Source: Gammaproteobacteria bacterium (GTDB taxonomy: Bacteria > Pseudomonadota > Gammaproteobacteria > SZUA-140). From it: a stretch of 40,211 nt of DNA. Where the stretch lies: positions 1 to 40,211 of the forward strand of contig WGFB01000045.1 in assembly GCA_015492435.1 (NCBI GenBank), read 5' to 3'. The notes under the pieces were generated by a model that was not told the origin of the DNA, searched no databases, and saw only the letters and a list, made by a program, of their open reading frames with translations. The position numbers were made by a program, and so were the translations under genes. The first letter of the stretch is position 1, and the number at the start of each line of letters is the position of its first letter. This document shows, one piece after another, positions 19,834 to 28,233 of the stretch.

Positions 19834-21876
19834 ATGAAAGCGCCCAGACGCCAGAGAAAGGGAAGTCCGGTACACAGTGGCCTGTTCGCCGCGGCTCTGT
19901 GGCTGGCTACCACCACTGCTGCCATGGCGCAACCCGTCACGCTCAATCTCAAGGATGCCAATATCAGCGCCGTGATCGGCACCATCTCGGAAATCACCGG
20001 CAAAAACTTCATCGTGGACCCCCGGGTCAAGGGCAAGGTCACCATCATCTCCTCACGCCCCATGGAAAGCGATGAACTCTACCAGGTCTTCTTGTCGGTC
20101 CTCGATGTCCATGGCTTCTCGGCCATTCCCAGCGGCAACGTCATCAAGATCGTCCCCGACGCCAGCGCCAAGCAGGACGCCCTGCCCGTGGCGGACGAGC
20201 GCCAGCCCGGCACGGGCGACGAGGTGGTCACCCGGGTCATCGAGCTGCGCCATGTGTCGGCCTCCCAACTGGTGCCCATCCTGCGCCCCCTGGTGCCCCA
20301 GCAAGGACACCTGGCCGCCTACGTGCCCAGCAATATACTCATCGTCTCCGACCGCGCGGCCAATATCGAGCGCCTCATGGACATCATCAAGCGCATCGAC
20401 ATCCCCAGCAGCGATGCCATCGAGATCATCACCCTGCAATATGCCTCGGCCTCCGAGGTGGTGCGTATTCTCTCGGCCCTGGAACAGCAGGGAGGTGGAC
20501 AGAAGCGCGCCGCGGGTGTCTCCGGCACGCCCATTCTGATCGCCGATGAGCGCACCAACAGCATTCTCATCGGCGGTGGCAAGTCGGGACGCCTGCGCCT
20601 GCGCACCATCATCTCCCACCTCGACACCCCCCTGGCCAACCAGGGCAACACACGGGTCGTCTACCTGCGCTATGCCCAGGCCAAGGATCTGGTGCCGGTC
20701 CTGACCGGTGTCAGCGACATCGTGGAGCAGCAGAAAAAGGGCAAGGCCGGCGCGGGAGGGAGCGCCAAGAAGATACCGGTCAACATCCAGGCCGATGAAA
20801 ACACCAACGCCCTGGTGATCACCGCGCCGGCGGATATCTTCCGCTCCCTGGAATCAGTGATCATGCAACTGGACATCCGCCGCGCCCAGGTTCTCATCGA
20901 GTCGGTCATCGCCGAGGTCTCCAACAATCTCAACAACGAACTGGGCGTGGAGTGGGTCGTGGACGGCTCTCAGGCCGAAAGCGGCACCGTGCCCGTGGGC
21001 ATCATCAACCTGGGCGGCGGCATCGTGGACATCCTGGGATCCATCATCAGCGGCACCGTGCCCTCGGTGGGCCAGGGCTTCACCGCCGGCGCCGGGCGCT
21101 TCGAGAAAGGCAAGACACGCTTCGCCGTGCTGGTGCGCGCCCTGCAGGGCGATGCCAATACCAATGTCTTGTCCACCCCGACTCTGGTCACCCTGGACAA
21201 CGAAGAGGCCGAAATCGTGGTGGGCCAGGAAGTGCCTTTCCTCACCGGCGCCTTTTCCACACCCGGCGGAGCGGTGGGCAACCCGGCCAACCCCTTTCAG
21301 ACCATCGAGCGCAAAAACGTCGGCCTGACCCTGAAGGTCAAGCCGCAGATCAATGAGGGCAATGCCATCAAGCTGGATATCGAGCAGACCGTTGACAGCC
21401 TCAACGCCTCTCCAATCGCCGTGGACCTCATCACCAATACCCGCTCCGTCAAGACCAGCGTGCTGGTGGAGGACGGTCAGATCATCGTCCTTGGCGGGCT
21501 CATCAGCGACAACCTCAAGGAAACCATCAACAAGACCCCGCTCCTCAGCGATATTCCCTTGCTGGGGGGGCTGTTCACCCGCAAGTCCACGGCCAAGGAA
21601 AAAACCAATATGATGGTCTTCATCCACCCCACCATCATCCGTGACGAGGGACTCGCGCAAAACATCACCCGGTCCAAGTACAACTGGATACGCGACCGAC
21701 AGATGGATGTGCGCCGCAAGGAACATCTTTTCATCGATGATGAGGACGTGCCCGTCATGCCTTCCCTGGACAACTATCTTTCCGTCCCGCCATCGTTCAT
21801 AAGACCCGTGGAAGAACCGGGCGGCGGCGCAAGCGCGCAGCCGCCGCAGGATGCCCCGGCGGCGGAAACCCCATAA
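19834..21876 (+). CDS. gspD: Type II secretion secretin GspD
   Basis: This protein of 680 residues forms the outer-membrane channel of the type II secretion system. A signal peptide (basic start MKAPRRQRKG, hydrophobic FAAALWLATTTAA, cleavage after AMA) leads into the N0 domain (VTLNLKDANISAVIGTIS, KNFIVDPRVKGKVTI). Repeated N1-N3 domains with V.LRHVSA and ILIVSDRA type motifs follow. The C-terminal secretin domain has VPFLTGAF, ERKNVGLTLKVKPQI and VEDGQIIVLGGLI, then PLLSDIPLLGGLF. The ATG at 19834 was chosen for the signal peptide. No gspC precedes it. The stop codon overlaps the gspE start by one base (TAATG). Confidence 0.96.
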   Translation: MKAPRRQRKGSPVHSGLFAAALWLATTTAAMAQPVTLNLKDANISAVIGTISEITGKNFIVDPRVKGKVTIISSRPMESDELYQVFLSVLDVHGFSAIPSGNVIKIVPDASAKQDALPVADERQPGTGDEVVTRVIELRHVSASQLVPILRPLVPQQGHLAAYVPSNILIVSDRAANIERLMDIIKRIDIPSSDAIEIITLQYASASEVVRILSALEQQGGGQKRAAGVSGTPILIADERTNSILIGGGKSGRLRLRTIISHLDTPLANQGNTRVVYLRYAQAKDLVPVLTGVSDIVEQQKKGKAGAGGSAKKIPVNIQADENTNALVITAPADIFRSLESVIMQLDIRRAQVLIESVIAEVSNNLNNELGVEWVVDGSQAESGTVPVGIINLGGGIVDILGSIISGTVPSVGQGFTAGAGRFEKGKTRFAVLVRALQGDANTNVLSTPTLVTLDNEEAEIVVGQEVPFLTGAFSTPGGAVGNPANPFQTIERKNVGLTLKVKPQINEGNAIKLDIEQTVDSLNASPIAVDLITNTRSVKTSVLVEDGQIIVLGGLISDNLKETINKTPLLSDIPLLGGLFTRKSTAKEKTNMMVFIHPTIIRDEGLAQNITRSKYNWIRDRQMDVRRKEHLFIDDEDVPVMPSLDNYLSVPPSFIRPVEEPGGGASAQPPQDAPAAETP

Positions 21877-23423
21877 TGCCCGCTCACGCCCATGACGCCA
21901 TGACTCAAGGCGATCGGACAGGCGCCCCTGCAGAACTCGAACTGGATGCCGGCCATGGCGGCCGCCTCCCCTTCGCCTATGCAAAACGCCAGGGCATCCT
22001 GGTCGATGAGGTCAAGAACGGGGTTGCCCGCGTGCTGTGCCGCCCCAACGTCAACAGCCTCTCTCTGGCCGAGGTGAGGCGCTACACCGGCCTCCCCCTG
22101 AAGCTTGAAATCCTCCCGCCCGACAAATTCGACAGCATCCTGCAAAAATCCTATGAGCACGGCACCTCTCAGGCCATGCAGATGATCGGCGAGATGGGCG
22201 ATGAACTGGACCTGTCCAGTATCGCCCAGCAGATGTCGGAACCGGAAGACCTGCTGGAGAGCGAGGACGACGCGCCCATCATCCGCCTCATCAACGCCAT
22301 GCTCACGGAAGCGGTCAAGGAGAACGCCTCGGACATCCACATCGAGCCCTACGAAAACCGCCTGGCGATACGCTTCCGCGTCGACGGCGTATTGCGTGAG
22401 GTGCTGGAGCCCGCGCGCGTGCTGGCCCCCATCCTGGTGTCGCGCATCAAGGTCATGGCCAAACTGGACATCGCCGAAAAACGCCTGCCCCAGGATGGAC
22501 GCATTTCCCTGAAGATCGCCAACCGCGCCGTGGACGTGCGTGTCTCCACCCTGCCCTCGGCCCATGGGGAGCGGGTGGTATTGCGCCTGCTGGACAAGCA
22601 GGCGGGACGCCTCGACCTGGAACAACTGGGCATGTCGCCGGAGGGCCTTGCGGGCATCGACCGCATCATTCACCGCCCCCACGGCATCATCCTCGTCACC
22701 GGCCCCACGGGCTCGGGCAAGACCACCTCCCTGTACGCCATGCTCACCGCGCTGAACGACAAGAGCGAGAACATCATGACGGTGGAGGACCCCATCGAGT
22801 ACCACATCGACGGCATCAGCCAGACCCAGGTGCAGAGCAAGATCGAGATGTCCTTCGCCCGCGGCCTGCGCGCCATTCTGCGCCAGGATCCGGACATCGT
22901 CATGGTGGGCGAGATCCGCGACCTGGAAACCGCCGAGATCGCCGTACAGGCCAGCCTCACTGGCCACCTGGTCCTGTCCACCCTGCACACCAACAGCGCC
23001 GTCGGCGCCATGATGCGCCTGCGCGACATGGGCGTGGAACCCTTTCTGCTCGCCTCCAGCCTCATCGGGGTCCTGGCGCAACGGCTGGTGCGCCTGCTGT
23101 GCCCGGCCTGCAAACAGCCGGTCGAGGCCACTGCCACCGAAAAAGAGGCCTTGGGCGTATCCGTGAACAAGCCGCTCTCCCTGTACAAGGCGGACGGATG
23201 CAAGGCCTGCAACTTCACCGGCTACCGGGGGCGCACGGCCATCTTTGAACTGATCGAAATCGACAGCACCCTGCGCACCATGATCCATGACTGCGTCTCG
23301 GAGCAGGAAATCGAAAACTACGCCCACAGTAAAACGCCCAGCATTTACCAGGATGGCGCCAGGCGTGTCCTGGCCGGCGACACCACCCTGGAGGAAGTGC
23401 TGCGCGTCACCCATGAGGCGTGA
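21876..23423 (+). CDS. gspE: Type II secretion ATPase GspE
   Basis: This 515-residue cytoplasmic ATPase powers pseudopilus assembly. An N-terminal N1E-like region (SLAEVRRYTGLPLKLEILPP) is followed by the N2E domain with ENASDIHIEPYENRLAIRFR. The Walker A box GPTGSGKT occupies residues 276-283, the Asp box and Walker B region include DPDIVMVGEIRDLETAEIA, and the His box is LTGHLVLSTLHTNSA. Cys409, Cys412, Cys442 and Cys445 form the tetracysteine zinc site typical of GspE. The start overlaps the gspD stop; an internal ATG at 21900 is a possible alternative. gspF follows after 10 bases. Confidence 0.97.
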   Translation: MPAHAHDAMTQGDRTGAPAELELDAGHGGRLPFAYAKRQGILVDEVKNGVARVLCRPNVNSLSLAEVRRYTGLPLKLEILPPDKFDSILQKSYEHGTSQAMQMIGEMGDELDLSSIAQQMSEPEDLLESEDDAPIIRLINAMLTEAVKENASDIHIEPYENRLAIRFRVDGVLREVLEPARVLAPILVSRIKVMAKLDIAEKRLPQDGRISLKIANRAVDVRVSTLPSAHGERVVLRLLDKQAGRLDLEQLGMSPEGLAGIDRIIHRPHGIILVTGPTGSGKTTSLYAMLTALNDKSENIMTVEDPIEYHIDGISQTQVQSKIEMSFARGLRAILRQDPDIVMVGEIRDLETAEIAVQASLTGHLVLSTLHTNSAVGAMMRLRDMGVEPFLLASSLIGVLAQRLVRLLCPACKQPVEATATEKEALGVSVNKPLSLYKADGCKACNFTGYRGRTAIFELIEIDSTLRTMIHDCVSEQEIENYAHSKTPSIYQDGARRVLAGDTTLEEVLRVTHEA

Positions 23424-23433
23424 ATAAACCGTC

Positions 23434-24651
23434 ATGGGCGCCTTCGAATACACCGCACTCGACGACAAGGGCAAGGAACGCAAGGGCGTCCTGGAGGGCG
23501 ACGCGCCGCGCCAGATCCGCCAGCAGTTGCGCGACAAGGGTTGGGTGCCCGTCAGCGTGGCGGAAATCAGCCAGGAACAGCAGGACCGCGGCAGGCGCCT
23601 GTTCGAGCTGGGCAGGGGCGTCAGCGCCACAGACCTGGCCCTCATCACCCGCCAGTTCGCCACCCTGGTGCGCTCCGGGCTGCCTATCGAGGAATCCCTG
23701 CGCGCAGTCTCCCAGCAATGCGAGAAGACGCGACTCAAGAATCTGTTGCTCGCGGTGCGCTCGCGGGTCATGGAGGGCCACCCCCTGGCCACGGCCCTGG
23801 CAGACTATCCGCGGGTATTCTCCGATCTCTACCGCGCCACCATCGCCGCCGGCGAACAGTCGGGGCATCTGGACGAGGTGCTGGACCGCCTGGCCGACTA
23901 CACGGAGAACCGCCAGGTGCTGCGCGACAAGATCGTGCAGGCGCTGATCTATCCCATCCTGGTCATCATTGTCGCCATCCTGGTGGTGGCGGGCCTCATG
24001 ACCTACGTGGTGCCCCAGATCATCCAGGTCTTCGAGAACATGGGCCAGGAACTTCCCCCATTGACCGTGGGCCTCATCGCCGTCAGTGACTTCACCCGCG
24101 AGAGCGGGCCCTGGATCGCCGCCTTGCTGGTCGCCGCGCTCATCGGGCTGCGCCTGCTGTTGCGCCGCGACGGACCCAAAAAACGCTTTCACCGCATGTT
24201 GCTCGCCATTCCCCTGCTGCGCCATCTCGTCAGGGGGCTCAATGCCGCGCGCTTCGCGCGCACCCTGAGCATTCTCAGCGCCAGCGGCGTGCCGGTGCTG
24301 GAATCCCTGAGGATCTCGGCCCAGGTCGTCACCAACCTGCCCATGCAGGAGGCCGTCGAGACGGCCGCGCGCCATGTCAGGGAAGGCGCCAGCCTGAGCC
24401 GCGCCCTGGACCGCAGCGGCTATTTTCCACCCATGACCATACATCTCATCGCCAGCGGTGAATCCAGCGGCAAACTGGAACTCATGCTGGAGCGCGCCGC
24501 CGCCAGCCAGGAACGGGAACTGGAGTCCCTCATGCAGACCCTGCTCGGCCTGTTCGGCCCCCTGGTCATCCTGGTCATGGGCGGTATCGTGCTGGTGATC
24601 ATCCTCGCCATGCTGCTGCCTATCATAAATCTGAACCAACTGGTAATCTAA
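23434..24651 (+). CDS. gspF: Type II secretion inner-membrane protein GspF
   Basis: This 405-residue polytopic membrane protein is the inner-membrane platform. It begins with the hallmark MGAFEYTALDDKGKERKGVLEGD. It then has two repeats of the GspF domain, each with a cytoplasmic helical bundle: ITRQFATLVRSGLPIEESL in the first and FARTLSILSASGVPVLESL in the second. Three membrane helices lie at about 175-195, 225-245 and 375-400 (LFGPLVILVMGGIVLVIILAML). Length equals that of characterised GspF proteins. Order and spacing place it firmly in the operon. Confidence 0.97.
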   Translation: MGAFEYTALDDKGKERKGVLEGDAPRQIRQQLRDKGWVPVSVAEISQEQQDRGRRLFELGRGVSATDLALITRQFATLVRSGLPIEESLRAVSQQCEKTRLKNLLLAVRSRVMEGHPLATALADYPRVFSDLYRATIAAGEQSGHLDEVLDRLADYTENRQVLRDKIVQALIYPILVIIVAILVVAGLMTYVVPQIIQVFENMGQELPPLTVGLIAVSDFTRESGPWIAALLVAALIGLRLLLRRDGPKKRFHRMLLAIPLLRHLVRGLNAARFARTLSILSASGVPVLESLRISAQVVTNLPMQEAVETAARHVREGASLSRALDRSGYFPPMTIHLIASGESSGKLELMLERAAASQERELESLMQTLLGLFGPLVILVMGGIVLVIILAMLLPIINLNQLVI

Positions 24652-24676
24652 ATCGTCTAATCAGGAATCAGCCAAA

Positions 24677-25099
24677 ATGGAAAAAATCATGTATCGAAAC
24701 TTACGCAATCCCCGTCCCATGGAGCGCGGCTTCACTCTTATCGAAGTGCTGGTAGTGGTGGTCATCCTGGGCATCCTGGCCGCCATCATCGTCCCCAATA
24801 TCATGGACAAGCCGGGCGCCGCCAAGATCACCAAGGCCAAGGCGGATATCCGCGCCATCGAGAGCGCCATGAACATGTACCGACTGGACAACCACGTCTA
24901 TCCCACCACCGACGAGGGCCTGGAGGCGCTGGTGCCCAAATACCTGCCACGCCTGCCCAAGGACCCCTGGGACCGGCCCTACCAGCTTCTCAGCCCGGGC
25001 ACTCAGGGGGAATTCGACATCTTTACCCTGGGACGCGACGGCCAGCAGGGTGGTGAAGGAGAGGACGCCGACATCGGCAACTGGGACCTGGACGGTTAA
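24677..25099 (+). CDS. gspG: Major pseudopilin GspG
   Basis: This 140-residue protein is the main subunit of the secretion pseudopilus. A short leader ends at ERG, the prepilin peptidase site, and the mature protein starts FTLIEVLVVVVILGILAAII with Glu at +5. The segment YPTTDEGLEALV, a proline-rich loop with PKDPWDRPYQ and the C-terminal region DIFTLGRDGQQGGEGEDADI match the calcium-binding loop and end of GspG. AGGA stands ten bases before the ATG at 24677. The stop codon TAA is part of the TTAA at the left edge of the palindromic element at 25096. Confidence 0.97.
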   Translation: MEKIMYRNLRNPRPMERGFTLIEVLVVVVILGILAAIIVPNIMDKPGAAKITKAKADIRAIESAMNMYRLDNHVYPTTDEGLEALVPKYLPRLPKDPWDRPYQLLSPGTQGEFDIFTLGRDGQQGGEGEDADIGNWDLDG

Positions 25100-25264
25100 C
25101 CCGCAATTCTCACCAGGATGGCAGGCCCTCGCTTGACCCTTGAATTCACAAAGGATTTTTACTCGGCCGGAAATACCCTTTGTACCCGCTCCTTCGTAAA
25201 ATCCTTTTGTGAATCCAATTCTCCGCTCGATCATTCCGCCTTCCTGGTGAGAAATGCGGGTTAA
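25096..25264. mobile_element. 169-bp palindromic MITE-like element flanked by TTAA
   Basis: The two ends are inverted repeats: 26 of the first 29 bases on the left (25096-25124) match the right end read backwards (25236-25264). The left end reads TTAACCCGCAATTCTCACC and the right TTAACCCGCATTTCTCACC. A second inverted pair lies inside: ATTCACAAAGGATTTTTAC on the left and ATTCACAAAAGGATTTTAC on the right, read from the opposite strand. TTAA at both edges is the expected target duplication. There is no coding capacity, so it would need a transposase from elsewhere. It occupies the gspG-gspH junction, beginning on the gspG stop codon. I cannot name the parent IS family from these ends alone. Confidence 0.8.
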
Positions 25265-25856
25265 ACCGGCCCATGTTCCGCCCGCCTCCCGTACCGTGAG
25301 GGCTGGCAAGCAATCCGGCTCGGCCAGATCAGCAGGATTCACGCTCATCGAGCTGCTGGTGGTCGTGCTGATCATCGGTATCACGGTGGGCCTGGTGGTC
25401 ATCTCCATCGACCCCGGCCGAACGGACGAAATGAAGCAGGAAGCACGCCGTCTGCAGGAACTGATTCGTCTCGCCTCCCAGGAAGCGATCATGCAGAGCT
25501 ACGAATACGCCCTGGAAGTCAGCGATGACGGATACCGCTTCCTGAGCCTGACCAAGCAAAAGTGGGCACCGGCGGAGGATCCCATGCTGAGGGCGAGAAC
25601 CCTGCCCGAGCCGCTGTATTTCGAGGTGTATTTCGACGGCGAACCCTTCGATTTCCCGGCCAGCGAACAGGATCCGGAAGAAGATGGGGAAGGAGAGGAG
25701 GAGAACAGTCCGCGCATATTTCTGTTCTCCAGCGGCGAGATCTCACCGGTGGACATTGTGCTGAAATCCGAAGATTCCGAGGCGCGCTATCATGTCGTCA
25801 CGGAAATCAACGGCAAAGTTTCCCTGAAAACCAACGAGGATGAGGAACCATTCTGA
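25254..25856 (+). CDS. gspH: Minor pseudopilin GspH
   Basis: This protein of about 200 residues is a minor pseudopilin of the type II secretion tip. The cleavage site is SAG before FTLIELLVVVLIIGITVGLV, with Glu at +5. The C-terminal GspH domain follows (RRLQELIRLASQEAIMQSYEYALEVSDDGYRFL), containing an unusually acidic loop, ASEQDPEEDGEGEEEN. The first in-frame ATG, at 25254, lies inside the right terminal repeat of the palindromic element, with GGTGA close upstream. Without it, the only start before the cleavage site is GTG at 25296, which lacks a ribosome site. The leader is long (about 25 residues) from ATG 25254. Confidence 0.9.
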   Translation: MRVKPAHVPPASRTVRAGKQSGSARSAGFTLIELLVVVLIIGITVGLVVISIDPGRTDEMKQEARRLQELIRLASQEAIMQSYEYALEVSDDGYRFLSLTKQKWAPAEDPMLRARTLPEPLYFEVYFDGEPFDFPASEQDPEEDGEGEEENSPRIFLFSSGEISPVDIVLKSEDSEARYHVVTEINGKVSLKTNEDEEPF

Positions 25857-25867
25857 CGAGGCCGGTC

Positions 25868-26263
25868 ATGCAGCAGGCTGCCGAAAAAGCGTACAGGACC
25901 CAGCAGGGATTCACCCTCCTGGAAGTCCTCATCGCCCTCGCCATTGTTGCCGTGGCCCTGGGCGCCATCATCAGCGAGGTCGGCCGCCACGTCTACAACA
26001 CCGCCCAGCTGCGGGACCGCACCGTGGCCCACTGGGTGGCCATGAACATCGTTGCCGAGCAGCAGATCAACAACAAGTGGCCCTCGGTGAGCACCAAGAA
26101 GGGTGAAACCACCATGGGCGGCCAGGAATGGTTCTGGACCCTGACTGTCAGCGAAACGGCCGACGACCGGGTACGGCGCCTGGATGTCGCCGTCGACACC
26201 CGCAAGGACAGCGACACGCCGTTGAGCAGTCTCATCGCCTACCTGGGAAGACCCGCACCTTAG
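25868..26263 (+). CDS. gspI: Minor pseudopilin GspI
   Basis: This 131-residue minor pseudopilin forms part of the I-J-K tip complex. The leader MQQAAEKAYRTQQG is cleaved before FTLLEVLIALAIVAVALGAI with Glu at +5. The C-terminal domain contains HWVAMNIVAEQQINNKWPS and a WFWTLTVSETADDRVRRLDV segment that fits the GspI family. It starts 12 bases after the gspH stop, with GAGG shortly upstream, and ends two bases before the gspJ start. Confidence 0.94.
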   Translation: MQQAAEKAYRTQQGFTLLEVLIALAIVAVALGAIISEVGRHVYNTAQLRDRTVAHWVAMNIVAEQQINNKWPSVSTKKGETTMGGQEWFWTLTVSETADDRVRRLDVAVDTRKDSDTPLSSLIAYLGRPAP

Positions 26264-26265
26264 CC

Positions 26266-26934
26266 ATGAGCCGCCAGTATTCAGGCCTTCGCCAGGACGG
26301 TCATGGGCTGCGCCATGGACAGGCGGCCTTCACCCTCCTCGAGCTGCTCGTCTCCCTCGCCCTCTTTGCCGTGCTGTCGGTTATCGCCTACAGCACGCTG
26401 CAGAACATCATGGAGGCACGGCAGCGCAGCGAGGCACAGGCTGAACGCCTCGTGACCCTGCAGACATTGTTCACCATCATGGAACGCGACTTCGAGCAGG
26501 CCATCCAGCGTGGGATCCGAGATATCTTCGGCGACCATCAGGCCGCCCTCCTGGGCACGGGAGAGGCCATCGAGTTCAGCCGCGCGGGGCGGCGCAATCC
26601 CGCCGGATTCGCGCGCAGCAACTTGTTGCGTGTCGCCTATCTCCTGGAGGATGATGAACTCAAGCGCAGGACCTGGCGCGTCATGGACCGCGCACAGGAC
26701 AGTCAATATCAGGAGGCGGTGCTGGCTCAGGACATCGAGACCATCGAGATCCGCTATCTGGACGGGCGACTCAACTGGAAAAAGCAGTGGCCGATACCCA
26801 ATCCTGCCTCAAGCGCGCCGCCCGCGCTGCCCAGGGCCATCGAATTTTCCATTGAGAACGAGGAACTGGGGCGCATCACCCGCCTGTTCCGCATCCCCCA
26901 GGGCATGGCGGCCGCGCCAAAGGGGGCAACTTGA
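26266..26934 (+). CDS. gspJ: Minor pseudopilin GspJ
   Basis: This 222-residue minor pseudopilin partners GspI and GspK at the pseudopilus tip. The mature region starts FTLLELLVSLALFAVLSVIAY with Glu at +5. The GspJ domain contains LQNIMEARQRSEAQAERL, LFTIMERDFEQAIQR and RVAYLLEDDELKRRTWRVMD. The residue just before the cleavage site is Ala (GQAA before FTLL) in place of the nearly universal Gly, which is worth noting for peptidase processing. The ATG at 26266 follows the gspI stop by two bases; an overlapping longer frame from 26128 is rejected because it runs inside gspI. Confidence 0.94.
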   Translation: MSRQYSGLRQDGHGLRHGQAAFTLLELLVSLALFAVLSVIAYSTLQNIMEARQRSEAQAERLVTLQTLFTIMERDFEQAIQRGIRDIFGDHQAALLGTGEAIEFSRAGRRNPAGFARSNLLRVAYLLEDDELKRRTWRVMDRAQDSQYQEAVLAQDIETIEIRYLDGRLNWKKQWPIPNPASSAPPALPRAIEFSIENEELGRITRLFRIPQGMAAAPKGAT

Positions 26935-26962
26935 GGGGCGATAAGGTAAAATCAGCGGGTAT

Positions 26963-27276
26963 TCACCTCGAAGTACACGAAGACCGCGAAGAAAAACCAA
27001 GGAACCTCTGATTAATTCTGGACCGGATGGATGGCGAGATGAAATGTTCCGGATCAAGGCGAAAAGCGCAGGTAATCGCGTGCTATTGCCAAGATTTTCA
27101 ACGCAGAGCCGGGACATTTCAGCCGCCAGACGCCGGTTCATGAATTGATCAGAGGTTCCCCCAAGCCAACATGCATGACAAATCATTGAATATCGGGTTC
27201 TGGCGCAAATATTTTTGAAGACACTTTCTGTACAATGAAATCAAATTCTTTGTGAACTTCGTGTTCTCTGTGGTGA
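26963..27276. repeat. Outer palindromic repeat split by an inner element
   Basis: The left arm (26963-26993) begins TCACCTCGAAGTACACGAAG. The right arm (27246-27276), read on the opposite strand, begins TCACCACAGAGAACACGAAG. About two thirds of the 31 positions agree by eye. Arms rich in CACGAAG/CTTCGTG resemble widespread environmental-proteobacterial repeats. The inner element at 27001 lies between them, so the outer one was probably inserted first. Confidence 0.5.
27001..27160. mobile_element. 160-bp inner MITE-like element
   Basis: The left end GGAACCTCTGATTAATTC (27001-27018) pairs with the right end GAATTGATCAGAGGTTCC (27142-27159), with 17 of 18 bases matching. Further inside, GATGAAATGTTCC and GGGACATTTCAGC form another imperfect pair, so the element is palindromic almost throughout. 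CCAA occurs directly on both sides (26997-27000 and 27161-27164) and may be the target duplication. It has no coding capacity. Ends of this kind resemble those of small IS5-like elements, but I cannot confirm the family. Confidence 0.7.
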
Positions 27277-27300
27277 AAAATTAATTACATCCAAGACATA

Positions 27301-28233
27301 ATGCTGGCAAAACACTCACACCAGACCGGCGTGGCACTGGTCACCGCCCTGCTGGTCACCGCCATCGCAACGGTCACGGCCGTCTCCATGGCCGCGCGCC
27401 AGCAACTGGACCTGCGCCGCACCGCCAATGTACTGGACACGGATCAGGCCTATCTGTTCGCCCTGGGTGTTGAAGCTTGGGCGCGGCAGATTCTGATCCG
27501 CGACCGCAAGGATGGCAACATCGATCATCCCGGAGAAGACTGGGCCACCGTTCTGCCTCCCATCGCCGTGGAAGGCGCGCTGCTCTCGGGCAGTATCGAG
27601 GATCTGCAGGGACGCTTCAATCTCAACAACCTGGTCCAGAACGGCGCCGCCAGTGAAAAGGATGTCCAGCAGTTCAGGCGCCTGTTACAGGCCCTGGGGC
27701 TGGACACGAAAATTGCGCTGGCCGTGGTGGACTGGATGGACGCTGACGAGGAATTGAGTTTTCCAGACGGCGCCGAGGACAATGAATACCTGGGGAAGGC
27801 CCAGCCTTACCGCACGCCCAACCGCCCCATGGCCAGCCCCAGCGAGCTGTTGCTGGTGCAGGGCGTGGACCGCCAGGCCTATGAAACCCTCGCGCCACAT
27901 GTGGCGACCCTGCCCGTACGCACTCCCATCAACGTCAATACCGCCACGGCGCCCGTGCTCATGTCGCTGGTGGAAGGGTTGAGCCCATCCGATGCGGAGC
28001 AGCTCATTGAGGCGCGTGGCGACGAAGGCTATGAAAATATCAGCGCCTTCAAAAACCAGGATGTGTTCAAGGACAAGACGGAAACCATCGACAACATCAG
28101 CGTGGCCAGCAATTTCTTCATGGTCAGCGCCAATGTGCGCCTGGAGCGCGCGCAGACCCAATTATACAGCCTCTTGTCCCGTAACAACGATGCCTCGGCG
28201 CAGGTGGTCATGCGCGCCCAGGGAGCTTACTGA
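27301..28233 (+). CDS. gspK: Minor pseudopilin GspK
   Basis: This 310-residue protein is the largest minor pseudopilin and caps the pseudopilus. The leader MLAKHSHQTG is followed by VALVTALLVTAIATVTAVSM, with Thr in place of Glu at +5, which is normal for GspK. Family segments include ARQQLDLRRTANVLDTDQAY, SIEDLQGRFNLNNLV, ALAVVDWMDADEELSFPDGAEDN and PINVNTATAPVLMSL (helix-hairpin-helix-like). The calcium-site region is present. It starts 366 bases after gspJ across inserted repeats, without a strong ribosome site, so its expression may differ from the preceding genes. gspL follows directly. Confidence 0.95.
   Translation: MLAKHSHQTGVALVTALLVTAIATVTAVSMAARQQLDLRRTANVLDTDQAYLFALGVEAWARQILIRDRKDGNIDHPGEDWATVLPPIAVEGALLSGSIEDLQGRFNLNNLVQNGAASEKDVQQFRRLLQALGLDTKIALAVVDWMDADEELSFPDGAEDNEYLGKAQPYRTPNRPMASPSELLLVQGVDRQAYETLAPHVATLPVRTPINVNTATAPVLMSLVEGLSPSDAEQLIEARGDEGYENISAFKNQDVFKDKTETIDNISVASNFFMVSANVRLERAQTQLYSLLSRNNDASAQVVMRAQGAY

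Larger units (their letters stand above)
26935..27300. other. Repeat-filled gap between gspJ and gspK
   Basis: These 366 bases interrupt an operon whose other junctions, apart from the element at 25096, overlap or lie within about 25 bases. They hold no gene. Nearly all of the sequence is accounted for by two nested palindromic repeats, listed separately. The last 20 bases before gspK carry no clear Shine-Dalgarno sequence. Confidence 0.75.

Noticed and set aside
21774..23792. A 672-codon open frame on the - strand opposite gspE and gspF
   Set aside because: It is a shadow of gspE/gspF. Walker and tetracysteine motifs are all on the + strand.
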